Source of the DNA: Neorhizobium sp. UBA3556
GTDB lineage: Bacteria > Pseudomonadota > Alphaproteobacteria > Rhizobiales > Rhizobiaceae
Assembly (NCBI GenBank): GCA_002376235.1
Contig: DFNX01000004.1
Location: 1-64,000 of the forward strand
Direction of reading: 5' to 3'
Length of the DNA stretch: 64,000 bases
Part shown: in pieces, positions 53,364-62,826 of the stretch
Position numbering within the stretch: position 1 is the first letter of the stretch
Layout: every line of letters begins with the position of its first letter
Made by a program: the position numbers and the translations under genes
Notes under the pieces: model-generated
The model's input: the letters and a program-made list of their open reading frames with translations, nothing else
Told to the model about the DNA's origin: nothing
Databases searched by the model: none

Positions 53364-55799
53364 TCAGATATCGAGGTTGGCGACACTCAATGCGTTGTCC
53401 TGAATGAACTCGCGGCGAGGCTCGACTTCATCGCCCATCAGACGGGAGAAGAGACCATCGGCATCGGTCGCGTCGTTGACCTTGACCTGCAGCAGCGAGC
53501 GAACATTCGGATCGAGCGTGGTTTCCCACAGCTGCTCGGCATTCATTTCACCGAGACCCTTGTAGCGCTGCATTGACAGGCCCTTACGACCGGCAGCAAA
53601 AATAGCATCGAGAAGCGCGCGGGGGCCGGAGATTTCGAGCTGGCCATCCTTGCGGGCAAGGATCGGTGAGGTTGAATAGATTTCCTGCAAGCGGCCCGAC
53701 AGCTGATCGATATGGCGGGCGTCGGCCGAGCCAATCAACGCATTATCGATGAAGGCGACTTCACGCACGCCGCGCACCATGCGTTCGAAACGCAGGCCAC
53801 CCTCATCCGTTACATGACCGCTCCAGCCGCGTTCGGTCTCTTCCGCGATCATGTCCAGACGCTGTGCGACGAGATCGGCGGTCTGCTGGGCGCGTTCGCG
53901 ATTGTCGGTGAGGTCGGGATTGAGCGCACCGGCAATTGCCGCCTGTTCGATGATCGCACGGTTATAGCGGGAATGAAGACCATCGACGAGCGAGCGCAGG
54001 CGCTGCGCATCATGGATAACTTCACGCATGTCTTCACCGACACGAACCTCGCCGGAGCCGACGATCAGCCTTGCTTCCTCGATACCCATGGTGATGAGGT
54101 ATTCCTCGAGCGCCGCCTCGTTCTTCAGGTACTGGACGGACTTGCCGCGCGCGACCTTATAGAGCGGCGGCTGAGCGATATAGATATGACCGCGCTCGAT
54201 CAGTTCCGGCATCTGGCGGAAGAAGAAGGTCAGCAGCAGCGTGCGAATATGCGCTCCGTCGACGTCAGCGTCCGTCATGATGATGATCTTGTGGTAACGA
54301 AGCTTGTCAGCGTTGAATTCGTCCTTGCCGATCGACGTGCCGAGCGCGGTGATAAGCGTACCGATTTCCTGGCTGGAGAGCATCTTGTCGAAGCGGGCGC
54401 GCTCGACATTGAGGATCTTGCCGCGCAGAGGAAGAATCGCCTGGTTTTCACGCGAACGGCCCTGCTTGGCGGAACCACCTGCACTATCACCCTCAACGAG
54501 GAAGACTTCAGACTTGGACGGATCACGCTCGGAGCAGTCAGCCAGCTTGCCCGGAAGTGAAGCGATATCGAGAACGCCCTTGCGGCGGGTCAGTTCGCGG
54601 GCCTTGCGGGCAGCTTCACGGGCAACGGCTGCCTCGACGACCTTGCCGACCAGAACCTTTGCTTCGGTAGGATGTTCTTCCAACCAAGAACTGAGCGCCT
54701 CGTTGACAAGACTTTCGACAACGGGACGAACTTCCGAGGAAACCAGCTTGTCCTTGGTCTGCGACGAGAACTTCGGGTCTGGCACCTTGACCGAAAGCAC
54801 GGCTGTCAGCCCTTCGCGGCAGTCATCGCCTGTCAACGACACCTTTTCGCGCTTCATAATGCCCGAGGTTTCAGCATAGGAAGTGATCTGACGGGTAAGC
54901 GCTCCGCGGAAACCGGCCATGTGAGTACCGCCGTCGCGCTGCGGAATGTTGTTGGTAAAGCAGAGAACATTTTCGTGGTAGCTGTCATTCCACCACATGG
55001 CAACTTCAACCGTCATGCCATCCTTCTCGCCCTTGATGGCGACAGGCTTTTCAACGAGCGGTTTCTTCGAACGATCAAGATAGCTGACGAAGGCTTCAAG
55101 GCCGCCGTCATAGATCATTTCCTCTTCCTTGACGTCCGGCTTGCGGCGATCCGTGAGCCGGATTCGGACGCCAGAATTCAGGAAGGCGAGTTCGCGCAGA
55201 CGGTGTTCGAGCGTGTTGTAGTCGAACTCCGTCATGGTGAAGGTTTCGGGGCTGGCAAGGAAGGTGACTTCCGTTCCCGAACGACCTTCATACTCACCGA
55301 TCTCCTTCAGCGGTGCATCGGCGACGCCATGGGTGAAGCGGATCTCGTGAACCTTGCCGTTGCGGCGGATCTTCAGCTTGAGCCAAACCGACAGCGCGTT
55401 GACGACCGAGACACCGACGCCATGCAGACCGCCGGAAACCTTGTAGGAATTCTGGTCGAATTTACCGCCGGCATGGAGCTGGGTCATGATGACTTCAGCC
55501 GCCGAGACACCCTCTTCCTTGTGGATGTCCGTCGGGATGCCGCGACCATTGTCGGTCACGGTGACAGAGCCATCGGAATTGAGCGTGACGGTGACGATGT
55601 CGGCATGGCCGGCCAGAGCCTCGTCGATCGCATTGTCGACGACTTCGTAGACCATGTGGTGAAGGCCGGAACCATCATCCGTATCACCGATATACATGCC
55701 GGGGCGCTTGCGAACGGCATCCAGGCCCTTCAGCACCTTGATCGAATCGGCACCATATTCTGCACTCGCACCATTTTCGCTGGCGGGTAGATCGGTCAT
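53364..55799 (-). CDS. gyrB: DNA gyrase subunit B
   Basis: The ATPase subunit of DNA gyrase, 811 residues. The GHKL ATP-binding motifs include DNAIDEA near residue 56 and GGLHGVG near residue 126. The TOPRIM domain shows EGDSAGGSAKQGR near residue 433 and the metal-binding DADVDG near residue 515. The C terminus, REFIQDNALSVANLDI, is the usual GyrB ending. It introduces negative supercoils with GyrA. Its origin-proximal position is common in rhizobia. Confidence 0.98.
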   Translation of the reverse strand: MTDLPASENGASAEYGADSIKVLKGLDAVRKRPGMYIGDTDDGSGLHHMVYEVVDNAIDEALAGHADIVTVTLNSDGSVTVTDNGRGIPTDIHKEEGVSAAEVIMTQLHAGGKFDQNSYKVSGGLHGVGVSVVNALSVWLKLKIRRNGKVHEIRFTHGVADAPLKEIGEYEGRSGTEVTFLASPETFTMTEFDYNTLEHRLRELAFLNSGVRIRLTDRRKPDVKEEEMIYDGGLEAFVSYLDRSKKPLVEKPVAIKGEKDGMTVEVAMWWNDSYHENVLCFTNNIPQRDGGTHMAGFRGALTRQITSYAETSGIMKREKVSLTGDDCREGLTAVLSVKVPDPKFSSQTKDKLVSSEVRPVVESLVNEALSSWLEEHPTEAKVLVGKVVEAAVAREAARKARELTRRKGVLDIASLPGKLADCSERDPSKSEVFLVEGDSAGGSAKQGRSRENQAILPLRGKILNVERARFDKMLSSQEIGTLITALGTSIGKDEFNADKLRYHKIIIMTDADVDGAHIRTLLLTFFFRQMPELIERGHIYIAQPPLYKVARGKSVQYLKNEAALEEYLITMGIEEARLIVGSGEVRVGEDMREVIHDAQRLRSLVDGLHSRYNRAIIEQAAIAGALNPDLTDNRERAQQTADLVAQRLDMIAEETERGWSGHVTDEGGLRFERMVRGVREVAFIDNALIGSADARHIDQLSGRLQEIYSTSPILARKDGQLEISGPRALLDAIFAAGRKGLSMQRYKGLGEMNAEQLWETTLDPNVRSLLQVKVNDATDADGLFSRLMGDEVEPRREFIQDNALSVANLDI

Positions 55800-55940
55800 T
55801 CAGCTTCTTCCAGTTGGTTCTTCTCGGTGACGCGCGAATCACCGCTTTTTCCGTTTTCAATATAGGAAATCGCGGGCGGCTTCTAAAGGTTGAGCACACC
55901 ATTATGGCAGGAAAGCCGTGGTTCTTCCCGAGAAAAATGG

Positions 55941-56297
55941 CTATTTCGGGCTCTTCAAGAGCCGGTTGAGCTCTTCTACCATCTCCGGCGTCAAAGTGCT
56001 AATCCGTTTCGACAGTTCATTGGCCAGAAGCGTGTATTCCGGCGGCAGGCCTGCGGTATCGATCACGACCCTGGGATCGGATGCATCCGCCAAGCGGAAG
56101 AGATCGTCAGCTTCATCCCAGATGATGTTGAAATAGCCGGCAATGCGCTGCAGAAGCTCGAAGGTCGGGCGGCCGCGGTGTCCGTGTTCGAGCGCGGAAA
56201 GATAGGCGGGCGTGACGCCGATGGCCTGCGCCAAGGCGCGCTGGGTGACACCTCTGCGTTGGCGCAGTTCGCGCATCGCCTGGCCGAAGGGCGTCAA
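55941..56297 (-). CDS. XRE-family helix-turn-helix regulator
   Basis: A 118-residue regulator with an N-terminal HTH_3 domain (RRGVTQRALAQAIGVTPAYLS, residues 15-36). The C-terminal tail is acidic and helical and has no known domain. Targets are unknown. It starts with TTG at 56297, with GAGAGG about eight bases upstream, and overlaps the smr stop by four bases. It is therefore the last gene of the timA-mltA-smr-xre run, upstream of gyrB on the same strand. Confidence 0.85.
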   Translation of the reverse strand: MTPFGQAMRELRQRRGVTQRALAQAIGVTPAYLSALEHGHRGRPTFELLQRIAGYFNIIWDEADDLFRLADASDPRVVIDTAGLPPEYTLLANELSKRISTLTPEMVEELNRLLKSPK

Positions 56298-56857
56298 CGG
56301 TCTGCCCTCTCAGTGCGCGCCAGCCTCACATAGAGCGCGCCCTCGCCGCCGTGATGGCGTGCTGCCCATTCGTAGGATGAGATCAGGAAGCGAAACTCGG
56401 CTTTGGAGAACCAGAGCGGCACTGCGCGGCGAAGCGCGCCTTCACTGCCCATCGAGCTGCCCTTGCCGGTAATGACGAGAACATGGCGCAAGCCCCGCTC
56501 ATGCGCCCGGTATATGAAATCAAGCAGAAGATCATGAGCTTCACCCTGAAACATACCGTGAAGATCAAGACGCGCCTCGATGGCCAGCCTGCCCTTGGCG
56601 AGCTTCTTCTTGGTCGGCTTTTCCAGCGGATAGTGGTATCCGGCGGGCTTCCTTGACGTCTTTATCGGCTCAGCCGGTTTTTCCGTGACTTCCCTCGGCA
56701 GCGTCGGCTTCGATTTTTCTGCTTCCACCTCACGTTCAAGTTCTTCCGCCTCAAAAGCCAACTGATCGCTTCGGCGTTCCGCAAAGGCGCGGGTGGATTT
56801 TGCCACCTTGCCCCAGAGAATCCGTTCCTCGGAATTGAGTTTACGTCCGCCGCTCAT
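56294..56857 (-). CDS. Smr-domain protein
   Basis: A 187-residue protein with a C-terminal Smr domain (residues 95-187) containing LDLHG and the HVLVITGKGS block. The N-terminal half is charged and coiled-coil-like. Smr domains of this stand-alone type are putative endonucleases acting on DNA or RNA, and the function in rhizobia is unknown. It is translationally coupled to mltA (four-base overlap at its start) and to the XRE gene (overlap at its stop). Confidence 0.88.
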   Translation of the reverse strand: MSGGRKLNSEERILWGKVAKSTRAFAERRSDQLAFEAEELEREVEAEKSKPTLPREVTEKPAEPIKTSRKPAGYHYPLEKPTKKKLAKGRLAIEARLDLHGMFQGEAHDLLLDFIYRAHERGLRHVLVITGKGSSMGSEGALRRAVPLWFSKAEFRFLISSYEWAARHHGGEGALYVRLARTERADR

Positions 56858-57978
56858 GCTCCAAACCTGCTTGCCGCCGCCTTGGGGATCAGGATGTAGA
56901 AATCGGCTTCGTTCCTGACCGTTCCGGCGCTTTCGCCCGCTTCATAACCCGAACCGGTAAAGATATCGCCGCGGCTTGGGCCGACAATAGCCGACCCGGT
57001 ATCGAGTGCCAGCATCAGCCTGGCAAAGAATTGACCGTCATCAAGGTGGCGAAGCGTGGGTGCATGGATGAAAAAAGGATAGCCGAATGTGTGGATCATG
57101 CGATCCACAGCAAGCGAACGCCCGGCTATGAGTGGCACCTTGGCCGCGGCGACCGGGCCGAGTGTGTCGTCGGAAACATCGGCATCGCGAAAGAAGATGT
57201 AGGACCGATTATGCCAGAGGATTTCGTCAACCTTAGCCGGATTCCCGGCGAGCCATTGGCGGATGCTCTGCATCGAGATTTCTTCGCGCGGGATTTCGCC
57301 ACAATCGATCAGAAGTTTTCCGATCGGTGAGAACGGATGTCCCGCCTTTGCGGCATAGGTGATGCGGCGAATGCTGCCATCCGGATAACGGAGGCGTGCG
57401 GCGCCCTGGATATGGGCGAAAAAGACATCCACCTTCGACCGTGCCCAAGCAATCTCAAGACCACTCCCAGCGAGGAAGCCCTTATCGATTTCTCTGCGAT
57501 CCGGATATTCGGTCACGCCTGAGGCGGTTGCATGGCCGAACATGTAGCCGGAGTCCATTTTGGAGGGCCGGTTGGTTTCGTCGAGATCGATGAGGTCGTC
57601 AGGGCGGAAATAGAAGGGGTGGGTGAAGCTCTCGTCAGGTACTGCCGAGACATCGACTTCCGGCTCGTAAAAAGCAGTTACCAGACCCGGCTGGGCATCG
57701 TCGCGCTCGATGCGGAAGGGAATGCAATTGTCTTCGAAAAATGCCCGCGCCTGCGCGGCCGTCATATCCGGGGCTCGTTTGCCGCCTGCAGTCAGAAGCG
57801 GCATCAGGTCATCTGCGGTGAGACCAAGAGCACCGGTGCGATAAGGCTTCACGTCGCGGATGTGGGAGAGACACCGCGCCATTGCATCAAACAAGGCGCG
57901 GGGATCATCCTCTTCCCAACCGGGAAGATCGCCGAAGGATACAGGGGATAGGTGGTATCCCGGCGAAGTCGGGCTCAT
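56854..57978 (-). CDS. mltA: Membrane-bound lytic murein transglycosylase A
   Basis: A 374-residue lytic transglycosylase with the MltA domain and a C-terminal 3D domain carrying conserved Asp residues (LALDTGSAIVGP and GDIFTGSGYEAG). It cleaves glycan strands with 1,6-anhydro ring formation. From the chosen start there is no signal peptide or lipobox, which is odd for an envelope enzyme. Either the start lies elsewhere or this family is exported atypically. The start overlaps the timA stop by four bases, which supports the choice. Confidence 0.9.
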   Translation of the reverse strand: MSPTSPGYHLSPVSFGDLPGWEEDDPRALFDAMARCLSHIRDVKPYRTGALGLTADDLMPLLTAGGKRAPDMTAAQARAFFEDNCIPFRIERDDAQPGLVTAFYEPEVDVSAVPDESFTHPFYFRPDDLIDLDETNRPSKMDSGYMFGHATASGVTEYPDRREIDKGFLAGSGLEIAWARSKVDVFFAHIQGAARLRYPDGSIRRITYAAKAGHPFSPIGKLLIDCGEIPREEISMQSIRQWLAGNPAKVDEILWHNRSYIFFRDADVSDDTLGPVAAAKVPLIAGRSLAVDRMIHTFGYPFFIHAPTLRHLDDGQFFARLMLALDTGSAIVGPSRGDIFTGSGYEAGESAGTVRNEADFYILIPKAAASRFGA

Positions 57979-58673
57979 TGTTCGGATTCGGTCGCGATCA
58001 GTTTCCAGTTCGGATCCTTGGAGCGAACATCCCTCGCAAAGGTCCAGATATCAGTCACTTCGGCAACTGTTTCCTGGTCACCATCGATCAGCTTGCCTTC
58101 CTTGTCGAAGGTGGCCGAAATCAGCTGGCTGACGATGCGAACCGTGACCTGGGCTTCCGACTGCTTGAGAGCAGCCTGAGTGAAGGCAGCCTTGTCGATG
58201 CCGACGAAGGTGGATTTCACCACCTCGCCGCGGGTCTCGCGGTCACGAATGGCGGTATCGAAACCGTCAAAGACTTCCTTCGACAGAAGTCCTTTCAAGG
58301 TTTTGCGGTCACCATCAGCAAAAGCCATGACGATCATTTCATAGGCCATCTTGGCGCCGTTCAAGAATTCCTTCGGCTGGAAGGACAGATCGGCCTTGAT
58401 CAGCGACTTCAGAGCCTCGTTCAACTCTGTGCCCGGCTTTGCCAGCGCATCGGCTTCCGCCAGGCGCTGGTCCTCTTCGCCGGCTTCTCGACGCGGCAAG
58501 GTTACCACCTTGCCGTCATCCGCTGCAGCAGGCGTTTTCAGCGCTTCGCGTGAGACATAGGTCTCAGGCGGCTTCTCGTTTCCCGTCCGGCGGCCGAGCA
58601 CGCTGCGCAGTTGCAGGAAAATAAGGACCGCCGCAACAAGGAAAAAGAGTGTAATGAAGTCGTTGGAGCCCAT
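57975..58673 (-). CDS. timA: Tim44/TimA-like domain protein
   Basis: A 232-residue protein with an N-terminal membrane segment (residues 6-24) and a C-terminal Tim44-like domain (residues 95-228). Tim44 in mitochondria anchors the import motor. Bacterial relatives of alphaproteobacteria, such as Caulobacter TimA, are membrane-associated, with no clear role. It is divergent from fxsA and is the first gene of the cluster to the XRE regulator. In this region it lies near secB, but a link to export is only suggestive. Confidence 0.88.
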   Translation of the reverse strand: MGSNDFITLFFLVAAVLIFLQLRSVLGRRTGNEKPPETYVSREALKTPAAADDGKVVTLPRREAGEEDQRLAEADALAKPGTELNEALKSLIKADLSFQPKEFLNGAKMAYEMIVMAFADGDRKTLKGLLSKEVFDGFDTAIRDRETRGEVVKSTFVGIDKAAFTQAALKQSEAQVTVRIVSQLISATFDKEGKLIDGDQETVAEVTDIWTFARDVRSKDPNWKLIATESEQ

Positions 58674-58792
58674 ATTAACCCGCGATTACCGTTTAAAAGT
58701 TGAATTCACATCATCATATAGTCTGCATTAAGTCATCTTCAAATAGCGAAGGTGTGAGCCGTTAAAACGACCTCCTACAACACTCATGGATC

Positions 58793-59314
58793 ATGCGCCC
58801 AATTATTGCTCTTAGCGTGCTGCTAGCCTGGCCTTTGGCCGAAATTGCCGGATTTGTCGTGGTCGGGCGTGCGCTCGGCCTGTGGTGGACACTTGGCCTC
58901 GTCATCATCACCGGTTTGCTCGGTGCCTTCCTGATGCGACAACAGGGCCTGCATCTCCTGAAAAAGCTTTCCGAGCAAAGCCAGCAGGGGCAGATCCCAG
59001 CCAGTTCTGTGATCGACGGGGCGATGATTGTCGTTGCCGGAATTCTTCTGCTCCTGCCCGGTTTCGTCACCGATATCGTCGGTATCACGCTCTTCATTCC
59101 GTTTGTGAGACGCCTTCTCTGGTCCGCTATCGGCAAACGTGTGGTCGTGGTCGGCTCCCGTGGCAGAGGCGGCTTCAACCGCCCGACCGGCGGCTCGAAA
59201 GAAACGCCCAACACGGGCAGCAAGGTCGTCGATCTCGATGAAGAGGAATTTCATCGAAACTCGGATCCCAATCCCTCTTCGCCGTGGTCGAAAGGCATCG
59301 ATCGCGATCCGTGA
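58793..59314 (+). CDS. fxsA: Membrane protein FxsA
   Basis: A 173-residue inner membrane protein with three hydrophobic segments (about residues 4-26, 30-47 and 80-100), matching FxsA. FxsA is the E. coli protein whose overproduction relieves F-exclusion of phage T7. The C-terminal 60 residues are polar and basic. The function outside that phenotype is unknown. It lies upstream of secB on the same strand with about 80 bases between. Confidence 0.92.
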   Translation: MRPIIALSVLLAWPLAEIAGFVVVGRALGLWWTLGLVIITGLLGAFLMRQQGLHLLKKLSEQSQQGQIPASSVIDGAMIVVAGILLLLPGFVTDIVGITLFIPFVRRLLWSAIGKRVVVVGSRGRGGFNRPTGGSKETPNTGSKVVDLDEEEFHRNSDPNPSSPWSKGIDRDP

Positions 59315-59396
59315 CCACAAGCCAGGGCCGCAACGGGTTGTAAGCGAAAAGCCTAGATGTTATGCGGCCTCAACACATCAGTCCTGAGGATATCCC

Positions 59397-59873
59397 ATGG
59401 CAGACGAAAACACGCAGTCGGCGAGCCCTTCGCTCAATATTCTTGCCCAGTACACCAAGGATCTTTCCTTCGAAAATCCTGGTGCACCCCGGTCCCTGCA
59501 GGCACGCGACAGCGCACCAGCCATCAATATCGGCGTGAACGTCAACGCCAATCCGCTATCCGACACGGACTTCGACGTCGTTCTTTCGCTGAACGCCGAA
59601 GCCAAGGAAGGCGATAAGGTCGTTTTCGCGGCCGAACTGGTCTATGGCGGCGTTTTCCGCATTACCGGTTTCCCGCAGGAACATATGCTGCCGGTGCTGT
59701 TCATCGAATGCCCGCGCCTGCTGTTCCCCTTTGCGCGTCAGATTATCGCAGACGTCACCCGCAACGGTGGCTTCCCGCCGCTGATGATCGATCCGATCGA
59801 TTTTGCGCAGATGTTTTCTCAGCGCATGGCCGAAGAACAGGCCCGTGCCAAGGTTCAGCCGCTCAACAGCTGA
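59397..59873 (+). CDS. secB: Protein-export chaperone SecB
   Basis: A 158-residue tetrameric chaperone that holds preproteins unfolded and hands them to SecA. The pattern IFxEHMLPVLFIECPRLLFPFARQII-type core is intact (QEHMLPVLFIECPRLL near residue 95), as is GGFPPLMIDPIDF. GAGGA lies seven bases before the ATG. It is followed by a RIME-like repeat and a terminator shared with the convergent dnaQ. Confidence 0.96.
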   Translation: MADENTQSASPSLNILAQYTKDLSFENPGAPRSLQARDSAPAINIGVNVNANPLSDTDFDVVLSLNAEAKEGDKVVFAAELVYGGVFRITGFPQEHMLPVLFIECPRLLFPFARQIIADVTRNGGFPPLMIDPIDFAQMFSQRMAEEQARAKVQPLNS

Positions 59874-59887
59874 ACAGACTGACGATT

Positions 59888-59989
59888 AGTGCATTTCCGC
59901 CTTTCTTCGAAACGCGAAACTGCCCTATCTCTTTGTTTTAAACCAATTCCGGACGCAAAACCGGTTCCAACTTTTGCTTGAATAGCTCA
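59888..59989. repeat. RIME-like rhizobial intergenic repeat, copy 3
   Basis: It shares GCATTTCCGCCTTTCTTCG, CTATCTCTTTGTTTTA and CCGGACGCAAAACCGG blocks with copies 1 and 2. The ends are more worn (GCTTGAATAGCTCA). It lies between secB and the convergent terminator. Confidence 0.8.
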
Positions 59990-60018
59990 AAAAAAACCCG
60001 GTCAGGCCGGGTTTTTTT
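59989..60018. terminator. Bidirectional terminator between secB and dnaQ
   Basis: Arms AAAAAAACCCGG and CCGGGTTTTTTT (12 bp) with a short loop. It functions for both convergent genes. Confidence 0.88.
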
Positions 60019-60038
60019 CGTCATCATTCCTGGCCATA

Positions 60039-60743
60039 TTATTCTTGGCGATATTTCTGCCATATCGCCTTGCCTTTCATGGAAGCGATCATGGCCGCAT
60101 GGCTCTCAGCGTCCTGCGCCGTCAAGCGGCTTGCCAGTGCGCGTGTCCGCACCTGATCGGTCATCACGACGGTTTCTTCTGTTTCAGCAACTTCTTCAAC
60201 CTGATCCGAACCAACCAGCCCAAGTGCGGCCTGCCGGCCGCCGTTCATCTCGATATAAACTTCGGCAAGCAGTTCAGAGTCGAGCAATGCGCCATGCTTG
60301 GTGCGATGCGCGTTATCAATCCCGTAACGACGGCAAAGCGCATCGAGCGAGTTGGGACCCATCGGATGTTTGCGACGCGCCATTGCCAGCGTGTCAACGA
60401 CCTGATCGGCCGGGACCGGTGGCATGCCTATGCGATCGAATTCGGCGTTGATGAAGCCCATGTCGAAGTTGGCGTTATGGGCGATCCATCTTGCGCCATC
60501 GAAGAATTCCACGATTTCCTGGGCAACTTCAGCAAAGCTCGGCTTGTCCTTGAGGAACTCGTCCGTGATGCCGTGAACGGCCAAAGCATCCGGATGAACC
60601 TTGCGATCACCCGGATTGATGAAGATGTGGATCGTTTTGCCGCTTGGAAAATTGTTGATCAGCTCGACACCACCGATTTCGATGATGCGATCCTGCTTAG
60701 ATTCCAGCCCGGTCGTTTCCGTATCGAAGATTATGTCACGCAT
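60039..60743 (-). CDS. dnaQ: DNA polymerase III epsilon subunit (proofreading exonuclease)
   Basis: The 3'-5' proofreading exonuclease of the replicative polymerase, 234 residues. The exonuclease motifs are Exo I FDTETTGL at residue 6, Exo II HNANFDMGF near residue 90 and Exo III HGALLDSELLA near residue 148. The C-terminal region carries the polymerase-binding tail. It is the last of the coaE-dnaQ overlapping genes. Confidence 0.96.
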   Translation of the reverse strand: MRDIIFDTETTGLESKQDRIIEIGGVELINNFPSGKTIHIFINPGDRKVHPDALAVHGITDEFLKDKPSFAEVAQEIVEFFDGARWIAHNANFDMGFINAEFDRIGMPPVPADQVVDTLAMARRKHPMGPNSLDALCRRYGIDNAHRTKHGALLDSELLAEVYIEMNGGRQAALGLVGSDQVEEVAETEETVVMTDQVRTRALASRLTAQDAESHAAMIASMKGKAIWQKYRQE

Positions 60744-61341
60744 GTCTTTCGCTCCGTATACCCGACCGCAGAAGGGCGATTATTTCCTGCACTCGCCGCT
60801 TTGCCTGCATCAGGCCGCCGCCCGTATCCACCAGAAAGTCCGCACGTTCACGTTTCTGTTGATCGGGCAGTTGGCGGTTCAGGATCAGATTGAACTTTTC
60901 CTCCGTCATGCCCGGTCTGGCAAGAACGCGCTGTCGCTGTATCTGTGGATCACAGGTCGCAACGACGATCACATCAACGCGCTTTTCTGCGCCGGTTTCG
61001 AAAAGCAGGGGGATGTCGAGGAGAACGAGGTCGGTGCCTGCCGCGTTCTGGATTTCGAGAAACTGTTTTTCCCTTTTTCTGACCAACGGATGCACGATTG
61101 CTTCCAGCCGACTGAAACCATCGGGGTCCAGAGAAAGCTGCCGGGCCAGTTCTGCCCTATCGATGACACCGTCGCGGATCGAACCGGGAAAAGCTCTGCC
61201 AACGGGCTCAACGGCATCAGTTTTATAAAGGTCGTGCACGACAGCATCGGAATCGTTGACCGGGATACCCTCGTCCCTGAACATGCCGGCAGTGGTCGTC
61301 TTGCCCATGCCGATCGATCCGGTCAGTCCGATAATAACCAT
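60736..61341 (-). CDS. coaE: Dephospho-CoA kinase
   Basis: Phosphorylates dephospho-CoA, the last step of CoA synthesis. It is 201 residues with Walker A GLTGSIGMGKTT at residue 5. The frame runs upstream to 61413, but ATG 61341 gives the standard N terminus MVIIGLTGSIG and shares a base with the aroE stop (TGATG). It overlaps dnaQ by eight bases. Confidence 0.96.
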   Translation of the reverse strand: MVIIGLTGSIGMGKTTTAGMFRDEGIPVNDSDAVVHDLYKTDAVEPVGRAFPGSIRDGVIDRAELARQLSLDPDGFSRLEAIVHPLVRKREKQFLEIQNAAGTDLVLLDIPLLFETGAEKRVDVIVVATCDPQIQRQRVLARPGMTEEKFNLILNRQLPDQQKRERADFLVDTGGGLMQAKRRVQEIIALLRSGIRSERHA

Positions 61342-62198
61342 CACAACGCCTGAATATCCTGGATGATGAGTTCGCGCAGAGCAGCATCCACCACCGGGCG
61401 ATAGCCGAACCATTTTTCGAAACCTGGCACGGCCTGATGCAGGAGCATCCCCAATCCATCAGCGGTTGGGTATCCCTGTCGATGAGCATGTTTCAGAATA
61501 GACGTTTCAACCGGCACGTAGACTATATCCGTGACCAACGCGCCGGTTTTCAGGCCGGAAAAATCGAAGACTGTCGCTTCCGCTCCGTCCATGCCCAGCG
61601 ATGTCGTATTCACGAACAATCCAGCACCGACCATGATCTCTTGAAGGGCAGGCAATCCATGCGCATGGATTTTGGGACCGAAGCGGTCCGCAAGTTCCTG
61701 CGCGCGCGAGACAGTGCGATTGACGACGTGGATTTCGTTGACGCCGCGATCACGGACCGCCTGGATGACCGCACGGCTTGCACCGCCGGCACCCAGGATG
61801 ACAGCCTGATCGACCTTATCCCAGCCAGGATGGTAGCCATCCAGATTGGCGGCAAAACCGTAACCATCCGTGTTCGTCGCATGAAGCTGGCCTTCTTGCA
61901 GCCAGAGCGTATTGGCAGCACCCAGTTCCTGCGCCAGTTCATCGGGCCGGTCACTGAGGCGGAAGGCGGTTTCCTTGTGCGGAATGGTGACGTTACCGCC
62001 GCAGAAGCCACGGCTACCGTCCTTCAGCGCTTTGATGAAGGCAGGAAAATCATCTTCGGACACCGCAACCGCTTCATAACTACCAGTCAAGCCATAGCGT
62101 TTCAGCCAGTGGCGATGGATGATGGGCGAACGGGAGTGCTTTATCGGCCAACCGGTCACAAATGCCGCCGGCGCTTTATTTCCTTGACTATCAACCAT
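61341..62198 (-). CDS. aroE: Shikimate dehydrogenase (NADP+)
   Basis: Reduces 3-dehydroshikimate to shikimate in aromatic amino acid biosynthesis. It is 285 residues. The shikimate-binding motif is GWPIKHSRSP near residue 16, the catalytic Lys is in GNVTIPHKE, and the NADP-binding loop is VILGAGGASRAV near residue 133. It overlaps maf by eight bases and coaE by one base. Confidence 0.97.
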   Translation of the reverse strand: MVDSQGNKAPAAFVTGWPIKHSRSPIIHRHWLKRYGLTGSYEAVAVSEDDFPAFIKALKDGSRGFCGGNVTIPHKETAFRLSDRPDELAQELGAANTLWLQEGQLHATNTDGYGFAANLDGYHPGWDKVDQAVILGAGGASRAVIQAVRDRGVNEIHVVNRTVSRAQELADRFGPKIHAHGLPALQEIMVGAGLFVNTTSLGMDGAEATVFDFSGLKTGALVTDIVYVPVETSILKHAHRQGYPTADGLGMLLHQAVPGFEKWFGYRPVVDAALRELIIQDIQAL

Positions 62199-62790
62199 CG
62201 ATCGCCCCCAGATGTCTCAGTTCCTGCAGAAGCGGGAGCATGGGAAGGCCCAGAATGGTGAAATAATCGCCTTCAATCGCGGAAAAGAGATGAATGCCTT
62301 CTCCCTCCAGCTGATAGGCGCCAACGCTGGAAAATGCCTTGTCGCCGATCCTGTCGAGATAACGATCGACAAATGCTTCTGTCAGGTTACGCGCAGTCAA
62401 TTCGGCATAGGCGAGATGTTCCCAGACAAGGTTGCCATTTTTCACAATCGAAACGGCACTGTTCAGCCTATGGGTCCGGCCGGAGAGCGACATCAGGTTA
62501 TCTTTGGCCTCGGCGCGGTTTTTTGCCTTGTGATAGACGCGGTCTCCAAGAGACATGGTCTGGTCGGAGCCGATCACCAAGGCGTCGGGGAAATGGCGGG
62601 ATACATCTTGAGCCTTAGCTCTCGCCAAAATCGCTGCAACCGCTTCAGGGCCAGCTTGATCTTCACAGGCTTCGATCTGCCGTTCATCGATTTCGGCCGC
62701 TTGCGATTGAAACGTCAGGCCGGCATTTTCGAGCAGCATTCGACGAAAGGGACTTGAGGAGGCAAGGACAAGTGTCACTTCAGGTATCAT
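62191..62790 (-). CDS. maf: Maf-like nucleoside triphosphate pyrophosphatase
   Basis: A 199-residue Maf/YceF-type nucleotide pyrophosphatase. It has the N-terminal phosphate-binding segment LVLASSSPFRRMLLE, the conserved VIGSDQTM near residue 72 and the KAxxxLxxLSG pattern (KDNLMSLSGRTHRL) in the middle. Such enzymes remove non-canonical nucleotides. It sits between ppsR and aroE, an order I recall near the replication origin of rhizobia. Confidence 0.92.
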   Translation of the reverse strand: MIPEVTLVLASSSPFRRMLLENAGLTFQSQAAEIDERQIEACEDQAGPEAVAAILARAKAQDVSRHFPDALVIGSDQTMSLGDRVYHKAKNRAEAKDNLMSLSGRTHRLNSAVSIVKNGNLVWEHLAYAELTARNLTEAFVDRYLDRIGDKAFSSVGAYQLEGEGIHLFSAIEGDYFTILGLPMLPLLQELRHLGAIDG

Positions 62791-62826
62791 CTCCGACGAA
62801 TTGTATGGGCGAAAATCAATTCGGGA

